A stretch of 22,345 nt of DNA from Echinostoma caproni (taxonomy: Eukaryota; Platyhelminthes; Trematoda; Plagiorchiida; Echinostomatidae). Shown in pieces: positions 1-9,837 of this stretch. The stretch is from the NCBI GenBank assembly GCA_900618425.1, contig UZAN01000020.1, positions 1 through 22,345 on the forward strand. Direction: 5' to 3'. Position 1 is the stretch's first letter; every line of letters starts with the position of its first letter. The position numbers and the translations under genes were made by a program. The notes beneath the pieces were generated by a model. That model saw nothing but the letters and a program-made list of their open reading frames with translations. It ran no database searches and was not told where the DNA came from.

Positions 1-534
1 AGCCTTTAATCGAGAGTTACAGCTGCCGGTGGAAGTCCTGACGCCCCTGCCCCCTAAGGATGCAGTCGACCTGGTGACATAAAGTCGAAAAGTTCTCAAG
101 GATTTATGTTTCGCTCTCCGCCTCTAACAAAAGCAAATTAAGCTGGCCCAACAACGGAAAAAGAGCATCTACGACACGAGCATATGGGGACCAACATATA
201 GAACCGGGGACTATGTGTGGCTACATCGACCCAAACAACCATCAGGACAAGCAACGGCGTTCCATAACCCTTGGAAACGACCGTACCTAGTGAAATGTAT
301 AATTTTATCGCAGACATGCGTCATACAAGATGCTGGAAACCCTCGAGCAGTAGCCCTCACTGTTCACTACAACCAGCTGAAGTTGGCGAATGAAACGAGT
401 GCGACAAAAACAACCCTACTACCTTCCCCCGGGAATCGTACCGATTGTCGAACAAACCGTGGAGGTACCCCCGGAAGGAGATCTGGGCACCCCAGAGGCC
501 TCACAGGGCACTGAGTACAGTGCACTCGTCGATA
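1..534 (+). pseudogene. Relic Ty3/gypsy pol: C-terminal end of integrase
   Basis: Reading frame 2 gives the tail of a gypsy-type integrase. It begins with a phrase of the type PVEVLTPLPPKDAVDL. Then comes the RTGDYVWLHRPK motif (about 203-238), the conserved start of the C-terminal integrase domain, followed by FHNPWKRPYLVKCI, VIQDAG and VHYNQLK. In an intact element this domain helps integrase bind DNA or chromatin during insertion. The copy is dead: two in-frame TAA stops lie at 80-82 and 125-127. Near 395-420 the plausible frame changes to one carrying a proline- and glutamate-rich tail (390-575). Everything upstream (protease, RT, RNase H, catalytic integrase core) lies outside the window. 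The family assignment is solid. The particular clade (CsRn1-like elements are common in trematodes) is inference. Confidence 0.85.
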
Positions 535-545
535 GGGGGGGGGGG
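535..545 (+). other. Oligo-G polypurine tract of the gypsy element
   Basis: Eleven consecutive G residues lie directly downstream of the pol relic and just before a TGTGTAATAG sequence. A purine run at this place is the expected second-strand primer site of an LTR retrotransposon and marks the start of the 3' LTR. Position and composition are seen; the role is inferred. Confidence 0.6.
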
Positions 546-546
546 C

Positions 547-907
547 TGTGTAATAGAACAGAAACCGTAACGTAGGGTTTTGAATTGGCGTTTTCTAACA
601 TTCCCCTTTTTTGTACCATTCCATTCCGCACATAATCGATGAACAGGACCAGAAGAATCACGACCAGGAGACACCGTTTGAGACCCTTTTGTATTTTGAT
701 CCCAGACTTGAGATCAGCGTTTGAAAGGACTCTCTCTCCCCCGTTGTTTTCGGTACATTGTGTTTCCTGCTCGACCCCACGTGTGTGTTCGTGCACTGCC
801 TTCGTGTTTCACTCGGGTGGGACGCCACCCTCCGAGATACGCTATTATCATTATATTTCACACTTGTCTGTTGACAAACTGTGTGCCAAGAAAATCATAG
901 TACAACA
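547..907 (+). repeat. Probable 3' LTR of the gypsy relic
   Basis: The segment starts with TG immediately after the purine tract and can be ended at a CA at 906-907 (TACAACA), giving about 360 bp. No second LTR is in the window, so the 3' boundary cannot be confirmed by comparison and the end is tentative. No clear AATAAA signal was seen; a TTTATAAAAAG sequence follows at about 911-921. Confidence 0.45.
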
Positions 908-929
908 ATCTTTATAAAAAGATGTTCCA

Positions 930-1456
930 TGATTGGCTTGTGGGCTGAATACAGCCAGGTTGCCCAGGCCAAGGCAGGTGAATTTTCTTGAGGAATTCAC
1001 AACCGGAGCCTTCGGTTAGCCAAAGTCTGACCCGCAAGGCAGCGGGAGCGGTGTCCAGTTCATCGGATCTTACGCCCTTCGGACGGGGTCAGACGTCCAA
1101 GGTACCCAATACACCAAAATGCTCAATCGAGCCGGTGACTGCTGCCACAACCGAAAAGATGTGGGTGTGGTTCTTACGCCTCCTTTTGGTTGGTTTGGAA
1201 CCAGGGATTTTAGCCAACTCTCCTAGGTGAACTACCAGTGGTCCACTAAGCCGGTTATAGCCTTGGATATCGGCTTTTCGTCCTCTCACTTTGGTGAGAA
1301 AACACCTCCGCCACGAGAAGGCAGTGAGTAGGGCTTTCTCAGCAGAGGCTTTCGGTCGTATGGGAGCATCTTGTGAGGTGCATGGTAATGGTGACCAGCC
1401 GCAACCCTAAACACCCACCCTCGACCATACTGAGGCTTTCGGAGGCCTACGCTAAT
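930..1456 (+). repeat. Interspersed repeat R1, copy 1
   Basis: This copy is alignable by eye with 8698-9250 (same strand) and, in reverse complement, with 10870-11212. Shared landmarks in order: CCCAGGCCAAGGC; a GGAGCCTTCGGTTAGCC-type block; a GTCCAGTTCATCGGATC block; GAGCCGGTGACTGCTGCCACAA; a block ending in GCCGGTTATAGCC; TCGTCCTCTCACTTTG; GAGAAGGCAGTGA; and TGAGGCTTTCGGAGGC. None of the copies has a long ORF, so it looks like a non-autonomous element or a fragment of a larger one. The open stretches at 988-1230 and 1286-1498 (minus) lie inside it and are not genes. Confidence 0.8.
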
Positions 1457-2395
1457 GAACCTTAGTCTCCAAGCATTCGTTCTTGTGAGCCGTGACATTT
1501 ATTGATCGTGGTTGTGTGTGCTTGCTGGAACTAACTGTTGTGCGATTGATTTCAGTTTGCCTTGGATCGTCGTTCCTTGGTGTCAGATTCGGAGCACGAA
1601 TAATACGTCAGAAGCAGTCCTATTACAGTACTGTTTGTAAAGTGGGTAGGACGGAATTAATGTGACTTTGAGTGCCTGCCTTTTATCATAGATACGGCTT
1701 TTTCAGTTCTGATGAAGTGTTATAAGGCTGACGTTATCCACCGGCATCTCTCTCGAATTTCGTTTTTAATTAGCTTTAGTCCTACTTTAAATTACTTTTG
1801 CCCTTTTTTGTGAAGTAATTTGCGAATATTCGGTTGATTTCAAGGCAATAGAATATAATTTGCCACTAAAAGGACGACATCACCTGTAAGAAGGACATCA
1901 TGAAATCATGATTTCAAAATAATAAAATAATAAGTCTTCTAATGATAATTATTTATTAAATACAATTAATACTCGTGAAGTTTGGATTAAAATCATTCTG
2001 TAATTTCATTCCGCATTTCAGTCATATAAACCAAAGCATTTATTTTTGTCATTTGTAGTAAAAAGGTATAGATTCCTTTATAGAGGAATCACTTATGTAT
2101 ATAACTGATGTGTAGATATATCAAATTCAAAGATTCTCCACAAGGAGTAAATATCAGCTCTCTCTCTCTATATAGTTATGAATCACTGTTACGCTTAAAA
2201 GGTCTATTGCAATACTTTTCTTTTAGCGCACACTTAAGGAGATCAATTCCACTGTTTCGAGTCATGTTGATGTCCCACTGGACCCTTAGTTCATGTTGGT
2301 TTGTTTTACCCACCTTCCAGCTTGATCGCAAAGGCCCTCGGGAGTACCACGAGCACCGTCCTTCAGTTATCCCCAAGAGTGATTGGTCGTGCTAG
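1457..2395. other. AT-rich stretch upstream of exon 1; possible further 5' exons
   Basis: No gene can be defined with confidence. Two acceptor-like sites stand out. TTGATTTCAG at 1545-1554 is followed by about 70 nt with no stop in two of three frames. TTTTACCCACCTTCCAG ends at 2320 and is the best polypyrimidine acceptor near exon 1. From 2321 the exon-1 frame runs openly to a single TAG at 2393-2395, just before the exon-1 open region. The exon could therefore begin at 2321 if that stop is an error or mutation, or at 2396 if the TAG is itself the AG acceptor. A TC/TA-rich tract lies at 2158-2174. Confidence 0.35.
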
Positions 2396-3069
2396 TATTC
2401 GTCTAACGAGTACTCGACCTTGGCGATAGATCACAGGTATTCTTGTATCGAATACCTGCTCGAGTGTATCTCGCGACTAACAGGTAACAAGCCACATAAC
2501 ACCGTAAGCTCGGAGTACCGTTCTGCACTACATGTGATGAGCTCCGCTGCCAAACAGCTCTTTGAAGGTGTGGTAAATGGACAGAAGCTATCCAACGAGG
2601 AGTTCGAAGCACAGGATAAATTGATCTGGAAATATTTGCAGAATTATAATGATAACCATACGACCCTATCCAAAGAAGGCTGTAAGTCACTTCGACTAGC
2701 AAGCGAAGATTGCAAGCTGATGGAAGTTGTTCTTTATCATCTTCTGTCTGAGAGAGCACCAACAACGTTTGTTCGTTTCATAACACTGATAATTTCTGAC
2801 AGGAAAAAGTTGCTCAGCATCTCGGGCAAATCAGTCGTCGCACTTGTGTTGCTATTGAATAATTATGCTGAAAATCGAATGTGTATCAAAAGCATTGCAA
2901 AACCTCTGCGGAGATCTCTTAAGGTGTTCAAATCGGTTTGTTCATGCTTTCATCGACAAATACATGCAATTTATGTAGGTCATATCCAGTTTTTCTTATC
3001 GTGATGGTCCTGGGACAGATTGCCATGATGTCACCACCGGAGACATTCATGCGTTCACTTCAACTAAAG
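2396..3069 (+). CDS. Exon 1 (as visible) of a diverged beta-catenin-like armadillo gene, frame-broken
   Basis: The frame beginning TAT TCG TCT is open from 2396 to 3001 and encodes a helical, leucine-rich protein (SCIEYLLECISRL, RSALHVMSSAAKQLFEG, KLLSISGKSVVALVLLLNNY, RRSLKVFKSVC). Order and character fit the first half of a beta-catenin armadillo domain. RRSLKVFKSVCS lies where human beta-catenin has the repeat containing TSRVLKVLSVCS. Between about 2923 and 3001 the coding signal moves to another frame (open from 2923), which runs through VLGQIAMMSPPETF to a strong donor, AAAG|GTACGTG, at 3069/3070. No good short intron explains the shift, so an indel (mutation or sequence error) is likely. 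The start is uncertain: there is no clear initiator ATG, and the preceding acceptor could be at 2320 or 2395. Armadillo-type exon is fairly sure; beta-catenin identity rests on the later exons. Confidence 0.6.
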
Positions 3070-4284
3070 GTACGTGTCGAAAATAGTTTTGATTCGAAGA
3101 ATGCAAGTATAAATGTGTCATACCGTCTCGTTCAATGGGATATAAGTATAACTAATTCATTACTACATTAAAAATGTACGGTGCATCATAATTTTTTAAG
3201 CTATGACTGATTAAAGAGTTCACAATCAACAAATTTGTCCATTTGCTTCCTATTTGAGTTACATTGCAATCATTTATGAGTCCCATGGGAGTTCCATGCG
3301 AGTCCATTAACCGTGCAAATTTGCACTCGAAACTTGACATGAGTGGAACTCTAATAGAAGACAAGTACGAATACATGGAACGGCCGATCAAAATAACCGA
3401 ATTAACTACCTTATGTTTGAATATCTAGAGCTTTTATTTATCCCTCAGTGCACATGTCTACTTAAACTAAGTTGTGACATGTTTTGCCATGCGGACGAAT
3501 GCATTCGTAATATAGTATAATAACAATATATTATTATCATCATCATTACTTACTCAATTTACGCTTCCATGAATTCATTTCACTCACTTTTTGTATTTCT
3601 TTCTAAGCACTTATGTACAGTGCTGGTGGGACTCAAGTGGGACGGTCGTTAACAGCGAAGTCCCAGCGGGACTGGAATATGGCAGTTAACCTTCTGGTTG
3701 TGTGTAGTTGATTGTAGTTATAACGAGAGGTGTAACCCTCCAATAAAGTGGTAACGTGGTAACTAAGTGAATAATATAAGTGTTGCAATGAAAACGCATT
3801 TTTCAAATTATATATTGAACCAAATCAGCACACTTATCCTTGTAAGTGTCTCTTACTGTCTACTTCGAGAAAACATTTTGAAACATTTTCTGTATAGGGG
3901 AAAAGCAAACTCACGGGTAAGATAAATCAATAAATACGAAAGGCAAAAGTCAAAAAAACCAAATTGGATTGAAAACAGGGGCAGGGAACTTAATCAGTGC
4001 AACCGGAGTATTCACACTTATCATAGCAGCACGAGGCTAGCCAGTGATTCGATCCGCTTACACAGATAGGGTTTGTAAAGTCGCTTTGCAGCTCCTTGGG
4101 TTGACTGCAGTGAACGACTACCCTTCTAGCAAATCAAGACACGGAAAGAGTTTCTAGGGCTATCAAATTCCTTAAGATGTAACATGGACTGTGACTGGAA
4201 TCGGCCCACGCTCTCATACACTAGTTTATCAGAGCTTCCGAAATAATTACTACCTCACGTGCAATGAAAAAAGTGAGCACAGGA
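3070..4284. other. Intron sequence without recognised gene
   Basis: This is AT-rich intron following the exon 1 donor. A GC-richer patch at 3617-3676 contains a small imperfect hairpin (GCTGGTGGGACT against AGTCCCAGCGGGAC) and may be a degenerate repeat. The open frames here are short and without recognisable motifs. Nothing else was identified. Confidence 0.5.
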
Positions 4285-5407
4285 GAAGTTTATTTTTGAA
4301 CAACCATTAACCATGCCCTTTCCTACGTCGGTCTTTTGGCTGCCCATTTGAATGGACAGTAGGAAAAAGAGGAAAGTTGAAATTAGAGTCGAGCAGAAAA
4401 TGGAGCTTTTCAGTGGACTTATATTACAAACAAATTGAGAAAATGCACAAACGCCAATGTTTACGACACAGTCAAATCCCCCAGTGTCTCTACCCATCGG
4501 TTATGATCATCCCGAGGTCCCCATCCAGGGAGCCTAACAGGACCTATGTGACCCAGTGTCCTGGTTAGGGTTTTCATATCCAGATTCTAGCTTGACCATC
4601 CTTGTTTTTATTCCAACCACTATCTGACTCGGCGAACATTGCTCGCCGCGACAACCTGTTTGTGACACGTAACACATGCCCGCAACCAATGTAATCTATA
4701 GAGATCGACCACTTGCTCCAATGGGCGACAGCGGTTACCTAATATTTTTTGCCTAACCTCAGCATTTCTTGTCTGGCTGCCCCGTCAGATTTATGCAATA
4801 CTGCGTAGACAGCGGTGTTCAAACAGTGACGGTAACCGAAACGGCGAATATAATTCTCTGCCGAAGTCGCTGTGTTATTAGCATTATAACATTCATAATA
4901 AGCGACATTCTATCTTTATCCTGTTTCCTTAGTGGCCAAGGTTTTTGTGCCGTGTAGCATAGCTGGCCGATCTACCACGGCATACGATCAACCCTTAACA
5001 GACAGCTGGAGGTCGTGACGGTGCCACAGATGTCTCAAGTTGGCAAATGCCAACCGGGCCTTCTGTATGGGACCTGACACTTCATCCGTGATGCGTCCAC
5101 CGGGTGAAATGTAGCTGCCCGAATATCAAAATCCATCCACTTACTCTATTACCTCTCCAGTTACAGTGAGGCGCCTCCATGCTGGGCCGACCAAGTCTTG
5201 TAGTAACATTTTACACTTTGAAGGTGCAAAACGCATGCCGAACATGGCTACGCTGGAACTCAAAATATACAGAAAAGCTTGAAACTTACCCGGGTTTTCA
5301 CTTAGCAGCACGATTTTGTCTGCATGCTGCACTCCAGACAGTCTTCTATTTGGGAGCAATTCGATGCTACTATTCTCGTACGACAGTAGGGCTATTTTTA
5401 TAATCAC
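4285..5407 (-). mobile_element. LINE, 3' portion (RT palm end to 3' tail), minus strand
   Basis: Read on the minus strand from 5407 downward, this is the second half of a non-LTR retrotransposon polyprotein. It includes RRLSGVQHADKIVLLSENPG (the RT catalytic box, normally YADD, here HADK, so inactive), FGMRFAPSKCKMLLQDLVG and VTGEVIE. Frame-shifted remnants follow, matching the 7466-8248 copy. Examples are the AGGAAACAGGATAAAGATAG block near 4910-4930, AACAGGTTGTCGCGGCGAGC near 4645, and a GATGGGTAGAGACACTGG block near 4495. The 3' end is recognisable from the shared GGGCATGGTTAATGGTTG stretch near 4300-4320. RT copies element RNA into the target site. This copy is broken by stops and frameshifts. 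The LINE clade (RTE- or CR1-like) was not resolved. Confidence 0.85.
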
Positions 5408-5925
5408 TCTATAAGAAAGATGAATGTAAACTCTTGGGCTCAGTGTGGAAAACGGAATAGTTTCAAACTGAATGGTGTGAATCGGTCATCGTATTCATTT
5501 ATAAGCAAGGTAACAAGTCCTCTTGTGAAAACCACAGAGGAATTAGTTTCATCAACATTGCCTCTAAACTTCTCGCTGGCATCATACTCCGTCTATTGTC
5601 TGCCGCAGGTAAAGAGTGCATGCATGCATGCAAACCGGGCTGTTTTAAAAACTGGCCGAGGTTGTATCGACCACATCTTCACTCTTCGTCAAAATCTAAA
5701 GCACCGAAATTCTTTTCGTAGACCCCGCATCTCTGTCTTTGTTCTGAAAGCGGCTTTAGACCCAGTTGATCGCTCTAAACTCTGCCCTTCCTTGAAGAGT
5801 GTGCCCGGAATGCTTATTTCAATATTACGATAACTTTATACTGTTATCCGAGGTCGAGTTCGAATTTACGGCTTTCTTTCACCCGAGTTGATCACGGAAA
5901 GTGGTGTGTGTCAGGGTAACCCACA
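5408..5925 (+). mobile_element. LINE, 5' portion of the same insertion in inverted orientation
   Basis: On the plus strand this is the part of the RT that precedes the HADK segment: a CENHRGIS-type phrase near 5530 in frame-shifted form, IASKLLAGIILR (about 5563-5598, also shifted), GRGCIDHIFTLRQNL (about 5660-5700), then RRPRISVF and LKAALDPVDRSKLCP, corresponding to RT block A. It ends with a SGVCQGNP-type phrase near 5905-5923. These motifs are immediately upstream, in element order, of those on the minus strand at 4285-5407. The two halves together therefore make one element folded head to head. The ORF at 5420-5833 covers part of it. Several frameshifts and lost acidic residues make it non-functional. 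Confidence 0.8.
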
Positions 5926-6348
5926 CGAGGAGATAACCAAAGAGTCGGGTTTGACCGGATTAGATTCAGTCAATATTGATTTCGTGGTAGTAAATTATGT
6001 TACGGTGGTAGCTTCATAGATTCCTACAACTCTGCTTTAACCCGCGCCGGTAGCGTGAAAACAGCTTACTTCGAGGCGGTGTCCTTCATTTTTTTTCATT
6101 CAAATACTCTTCATCTTTCTCAGTAAACCTGCTTGAGTATTCATTTTGATGCAGTGCCATTAATATGAAGTGAAAACCTAGTTCTAATTTTTTATAGGGG
6201 AGAATTGTCTTGGCTCTAAAGAATGAGCAATACACCAGCGATGGTTCTTATTGTATTGCATAGAAACTTTCAAAGTCGAGATACTATCTTGTCCAAGTTT
6301 GCTTGTGAAATGATTCATCTTCAGTATTTATTGGGTTGACATGGAGAA
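5926..6348. other. Intron sequence without recognised gene
   Basis: AT-rich sequence follows the outer end of the inverted LINE half. No ORF, RNA gene or repeat was recognised. The LINE boundary may lie some tens of bases further right than stated. Confidence 0.4.
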
Positions 6349-6367
6349 TATATATATATATATATAT
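6349..6367. repeat. (TA)n microsatellite
   Basis: An uninterrupted TA dinucleotide run borders the minus-strand exon-like segment that begins at 6368. Most of the apparent coding extension through it (a run of alternating Ile-Tyr on the minus strand) is an artefact of the repeat. Confidence 0.95.
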
Positions 6368-6414
6368 CAAGGTGTCATTGACGATGCGATCGTAGAATTC
6401 ATCATTCTCTATAC

Positions 6415-6544
6415 ATTGTTGCAGTTTCTTATTCACCAAGTGTTCCATAAAGATATCCACATAGGCCGTTCCCTGCGAACTTCCTGTTACAAAGATTTTG
6501 ATTGCAACAGCAGTATACGTCGACAGCGGGTTCTCGCTTAGCTT
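6415..6544 (-). CDS. Minus-strand exon-like segment A; fits the armadillo gap between exons 1 and 2
   Basis: On the minus strand a good acceptor, CAAATATTTTCCAG, ends at 6545. It is followed by 130 nt encoding 43 residues (begins KLSENPLSTYTAVAIKIF, later GTAYVDIFMEHLVN) up to a weak donor CAAT|GTATAG at 6415/6414. The frame stays open to 6284, so the 3' end is uncertain. The segment starts in phase 0 and, with this donor, leaves one base. That is exactly what is needed between exon 1 (ends phase 0) and exon 2 (needs one base). Human beta-catenin has about the same number of residues in the corresponding gap, in a repeat of similar pattern. On the minus strand it cannot be spliced in cis with the plus-strand exons. 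It is either an inverted exon or belongs to a separate minus-strand gene. Confidence 0.45.
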
Positions 6545-6771
6545 CTGGAAAATATTTGAAGGTGAAAAATATTTCATTGAGTATTATTTCCTTCTTTTAA
6601 ATGAAATGATCTGCAGTGTTTGACTGAAACACAGACATTTTGCCCTCATTATAGTCTAGACGACCACAAATAAATCCAACTTAAATTATTCAATTAATAA
6701 AATTGATTAATTTAGTAGTATTTTCTAATAATTATGTATCAATTGAAGATACACTCTCTTTTCACCATCAG

Positions 6772-6890
6772 GTCGATCAAAGATATCTGAGGAACCTCTG
6801 ATTATAATTCGGCTCTTGATCAAAGTTATCAAAGAACTCTGTATGACAAGGAGCGGACAAATGCTAGTACATCAAAGTGGTCTTCTGGAA
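6772..6890 (+). CDS. Exon 2 of the armadillo gene
   Basis: The acceptor CTCTTTTCACCATCAG ends at 6771 and a consensus donor GAA|GTAAGT lies at 6890/6891. The only frame open throughout needs one base from the previous exon, then reads RSKISEEPLIIIRLLIKVI, KELCMTRS and [12 protein letters not shown]. It ends in phase 0. The pattern [20 protein letters not shown] parallels the human beta-catenin repeat containing [23 protein letters not shown], including the hydrophobic-Met-Val/Gln-x-Gly signature at the turn between armadillo helices. Such repeats form the superhelical groove that binds cadherin, TCF and APC. The incoming phase does not match the end of exon 1, so an exon is missing on this strand. 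Confidence 0.7.
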
Positions 6891-7465
6891 GTAAGTGTCC
6901 TTCACAATGTCTTCCACGGCAATTCAAAGATCCTTGTGATCTGAAGGGATGAAAGTATATAAGCTCAAATCGGCTCTTCGAGTCTGTCAGAAAAAACAAT
7001 AGAATTCAGTTTATTTTGGCACAAAATACTTGTTTACAACCAGTATTTTACAGATTTCTGTCTGTAAGAGAACGCTTCCAGCCTAGTATAAATAAGCTGT
7101 AATTTTAGTCATAGGTTTAAACGTCGTGGTTTGGCATTTCTGCACTGATGGCAAAAACATCTTACTGTTTCGTATAATCACCATATTCGGACCTTATTAC
7201 CCATTATTTGGCATTATGGAAAGCATTTATGGAATTGATCTGTTCACTCTAACTACTAAACTTATCGTTTACTTACTGAAATTGATAATTAAACAAACTA
7301 ATAGAATGCAGTTAAAACGCTATAGCATCGACATCAGAATACGAAATCCACACTAACAGCAACGCGATACATATATGAATTAGCGTACCATTACGGTTCT
7401 TAATTATAATGTGTGCAAACGTTTCATATTCAAACTGGTTTGATCACTGAAATGACTCAGCAAAC
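6891..7465. other. Intron sequence without recognised gene
   Basis: AT-rich intron. The open frame at 7126-7356 encodes a low-complexity hydrophobic and basic peptide with no motif and no splice context, and was not accepted. Confidence 0.4.
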
Positions 7466-8248
7466 GTGACGAAGTGTAAAATTCTACTCCAAGATTGGGT
7501 TGGCCCAGTCCCCAACCTCATCCTGACCGGAGAAGTTGTAGAGAAAGTGGACAAGTTTTGCTATCTGAGCAGCTTTATCTCACCTGGCGGACCTGGCGCG
7601 CATACAGAAGTCTCGGTTGGCAATTGCCAACTTGAAACATCTGTGGCGCCTTTGCGACATCCGGCTTTCTATGAAGGGTCGGGTATATGCTGCAGCAGTT
7701 CGACCAGTTCTGCTTTACGGTGCAGAGACTGAGCCACTACGGGAACAGGATAAAAATAGATTGTCGATGTTCAAACGTCGCATTGCACGAGTCTGGTGGA
7801 GAAACCGGGCAAGCAGTGCTGAGGTTAGGCGTAGAGTTTTAGAAAATCGTGGTCGTTCACTGGAGCAGGTAGTCGACCTGCATAGATTACTCTGCTTGGG
7901 ACATGTGCCACAGATATCACCAAATAGGTTGCCACGGTGAGCGATGTTTGCCGAGGCAGAGAGCGGTTGGAAAAAAATCAAGGACGGTCAAACTAAGACG
8001 AGACGATGGCCACCGATGGTTAGAGACACTGAATGATATGGCTGGGTGTCGCAAACAATGGCGCTGATGCATCTACCCATTGTTCTTGTAACTTCAGTCT
8101 ATGTAAATGCGCTATCTTCCGCTTGAATCTGCTCTCAACATTCTAATTTTCATTCTGCTGTTTTATCCAAATTGGCAGCCAGAAGACAGCAATCAAAACC
8201 GGCGCACAAAAGTGCATGGTTAAAGGTTGTAAGAACTGAACTGAACAT
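7466..8248 (+). mobile_element. 5'-truncated LINE, C-terminal domain and 3' tail, plus strand
   Basis: This is the same family as 4285-5925, beginning at the TKCKILLQDWVGP phrase just after the RT catalytic box. It then gives LTGEVVEKVDKFCYLSSFISPGG in the first frame. After a frame change near 7600-7620 it continues with ANLKHLWRLCDIRLSMKGRV, RPVLLYGAETEPLREQDK and RSLEQVVDLHRLLCLGHVPQ. This is the usual C-terminal region of the element's polyprotein. Degenerate sequence follows to a 3' end with AGAACTGAACTGAAC (about 8231-8245). Truncation at the 5' end is the normal outcome of target-primed reverse transcription. The open frame at 7715-7981 on the other strand is a shadow. Confidence 0.85.
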
Positions 8249-8606
8249 ATGGGTGAAAATATTATCTAAAGCGGCACTATATATTACGTTTCAATTAGCT
8301 TTTTCTGTTACATCATTTTTATGATCCTAACTGATCATCCTCTCAAGGGGTTTGTGATTTCACTCCAATACACCAATAGATGGAACTCGGTTGAACGAAC
8401 CCTACCACTAATTATCCTCTTCGTTTTCAAGTTTTCTTTTTGGTCTGTTTATGTGTTTCCGATGTACTTGTTTTACAAATCGTGTTTAAATACCACAGAG
8501 AAATTAATTTACGATACGGTAATTGATTCAACATTTATAGGTGTTACAGGGATACTAGGCAGAACAAATGTCTCTTGTCTCCCGAGTCTGAGATAAAATG
8601 GAACGG
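8249..8606. other. Intron sequence without recognised gene
   Basis: AT-rich. The 91-codon open frame at 8321-8596 has a hydrophobic middle but no homologue I recognise, no splice sites of note, and lies between two repeats. I do not call it a gene. Confidence 0.4.

Positions 8607-8662
<56 letters not shown>
8607..8662. repeat. Compound (TA)13-(TG)15 microsatellite
   Basis: A pure TA run (8607-8632) passes directly into a pure TG run (8633-8662). Such compound tracts usually vary in length between individuals. Confidence 0.97.
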
Positions 8663-8665
<3 letters not shown>

Positions 8666-8697
8666 TCAGAATGTGACAAATAAATCACAATTTACTA

Positions 8698-9250
8698 AGG
8701 GGCACGATACCGCTAGATTACCGAGGCCAAAGCAAAAGAAATTTCTCAGAGAGTTTAGAACCGGAGCTTTCTGGTAGCTGAAGTCTGATCCGGAAGGCAG
8801 TGGGGCGGTGTGTGAAAACCGTATTCCATTAGGTGGGGGTAGGCGGTGTTCAGTTCATCAAATCATATGCCCTTTGGATGGGTTCGAACATCCAAGGGAC
8901 CCAAAACACCTTTCATGCCCAATCGAGCCGGTGACCACCGCCACAATCAAGGATGCGTGGGTGATTTTGTTTTGTACTCCTCTTCTTGCTTGATTTGGAG
9001 TTAGGGTGTTTGGTCCACTCCCATAAGTAAATTGCCATTGTTTCACTGATCCGGTTCTAGCCCCGGATATTGGCTTTTGGTCCTCTCACTTTGTTGGGAA
9101 AACACTGCTGCTACGAGAAGGCAGTGATTAGGGCCTTGTCAGCAGAGGCTGTTTGAGACGCTTGGCTGTATGAGAGCGTTTCGAGAGGTGCAAGGAGGGC
9201 GTAACCTGCGACACCCACGTTCGACCATCCTGAGGATTTCGGAGGCTGTG
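8698..9250 (+). repeat. Interspersed repeat R1, copy 2
   Basis: This copy is collinear with 930-1456. Shared blocks include CCGAGGCCAAAGC, CCGGAGCTTTCTGGTAGC, GTTCAGTTCATCAAATC, GAGCCGGTGACCACCGCCACAA, TGGTCCTCTCACTTTG, GAGAAGGCAGTGATTAGGGC and TGAGGATTTCGGAGGC. Relative to copy 1 it carries an extra block of roughly 30 bp around 8815-8845. It has no coding capacity. Confidence 0.8.
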
Positions 9251-9837
9251 AACGGCTGGTTAACGAAACCAGCAACTGGGAAATAAAAAGAAAGCAGCAT
9301 GATTATTTTTGTGGGATCAAATTGCTTGCAGAGATGTGTGAGCACAAACTGACTGCCTAATCTTGGTGCTAATAGCAGCCAATACTCTCTCGCCTCTATG
9401 TGGGCTCATTTTGTAGTCAAACGAGAGCATTGAAGTTATTTTGTTAACTTCGGTATTTTGGCATACTGCACGACCAAGGATAAAAGATTGCGGTCGTAAT
9501 TGGATTGTTTATTGGTGCTTCCCGAGAATTTTTTTCCTCACATTCCTAGCACGAAACATTGTGTTATCACACCATGTAGAATGTGGTAATTAGACGCGGA
9601 AGTTTGTTTGTCACGCACGGTTACCTTTTAAATCTTACTGATCCAAGTTCATGAGTTTATCTCTCTCTCAGAAAAACATCGTCCGAATTAAAACTTCACC
9701 GATTGAAAAATTCAAATTTCGGCCCTTTTTTCATACTACTTGCCTTTTTTCTTTGGGTTTTTTTCGTTTAACTTTTACATGGCCATACTCATTCTATCAT
9801 TATAACTAGTGAGGTTTTACCTATCCATTTCTCCCAG
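9251..9837. other. Intron sequence leading to exon 3
   Basis: No feature was recognised apart from the last 30 bases, which form the branch and pyrimidine region of the exon 3 acceptor. Confidence 0.4.

Noticed and set aside
390..796. Open frames on both strands at 390-575 (plus) and 419-796 (minus)
   Set aside because: The first is the frame-shifted tail of the gypsy pol relic and the second is its antisense shadow running into the LTR.
988..1498. Open frames within 988-1498 on both strands
   Set aside because: They lie inside repeat R1 and are not conserved as frames in the other copies.
5179..5403. Plus-strand 74-codon open frame
   Set aside because: Antisense shadow of the minus-strand LINE RT segment with the HADK box.
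7715..7981. Minus-strand 88-codon open frame
   Set aside because: Antisense shadow of the plus-strand LINE C-terminal region.
8321..8596. 91-codon open frame with hydrophobic stretches, considered as a membrane protein exon
   Set aside because: Hydrophobic frames arise easily from T-rich intron DNA; no splice sites, motif or phase relation to neighbouring exons.
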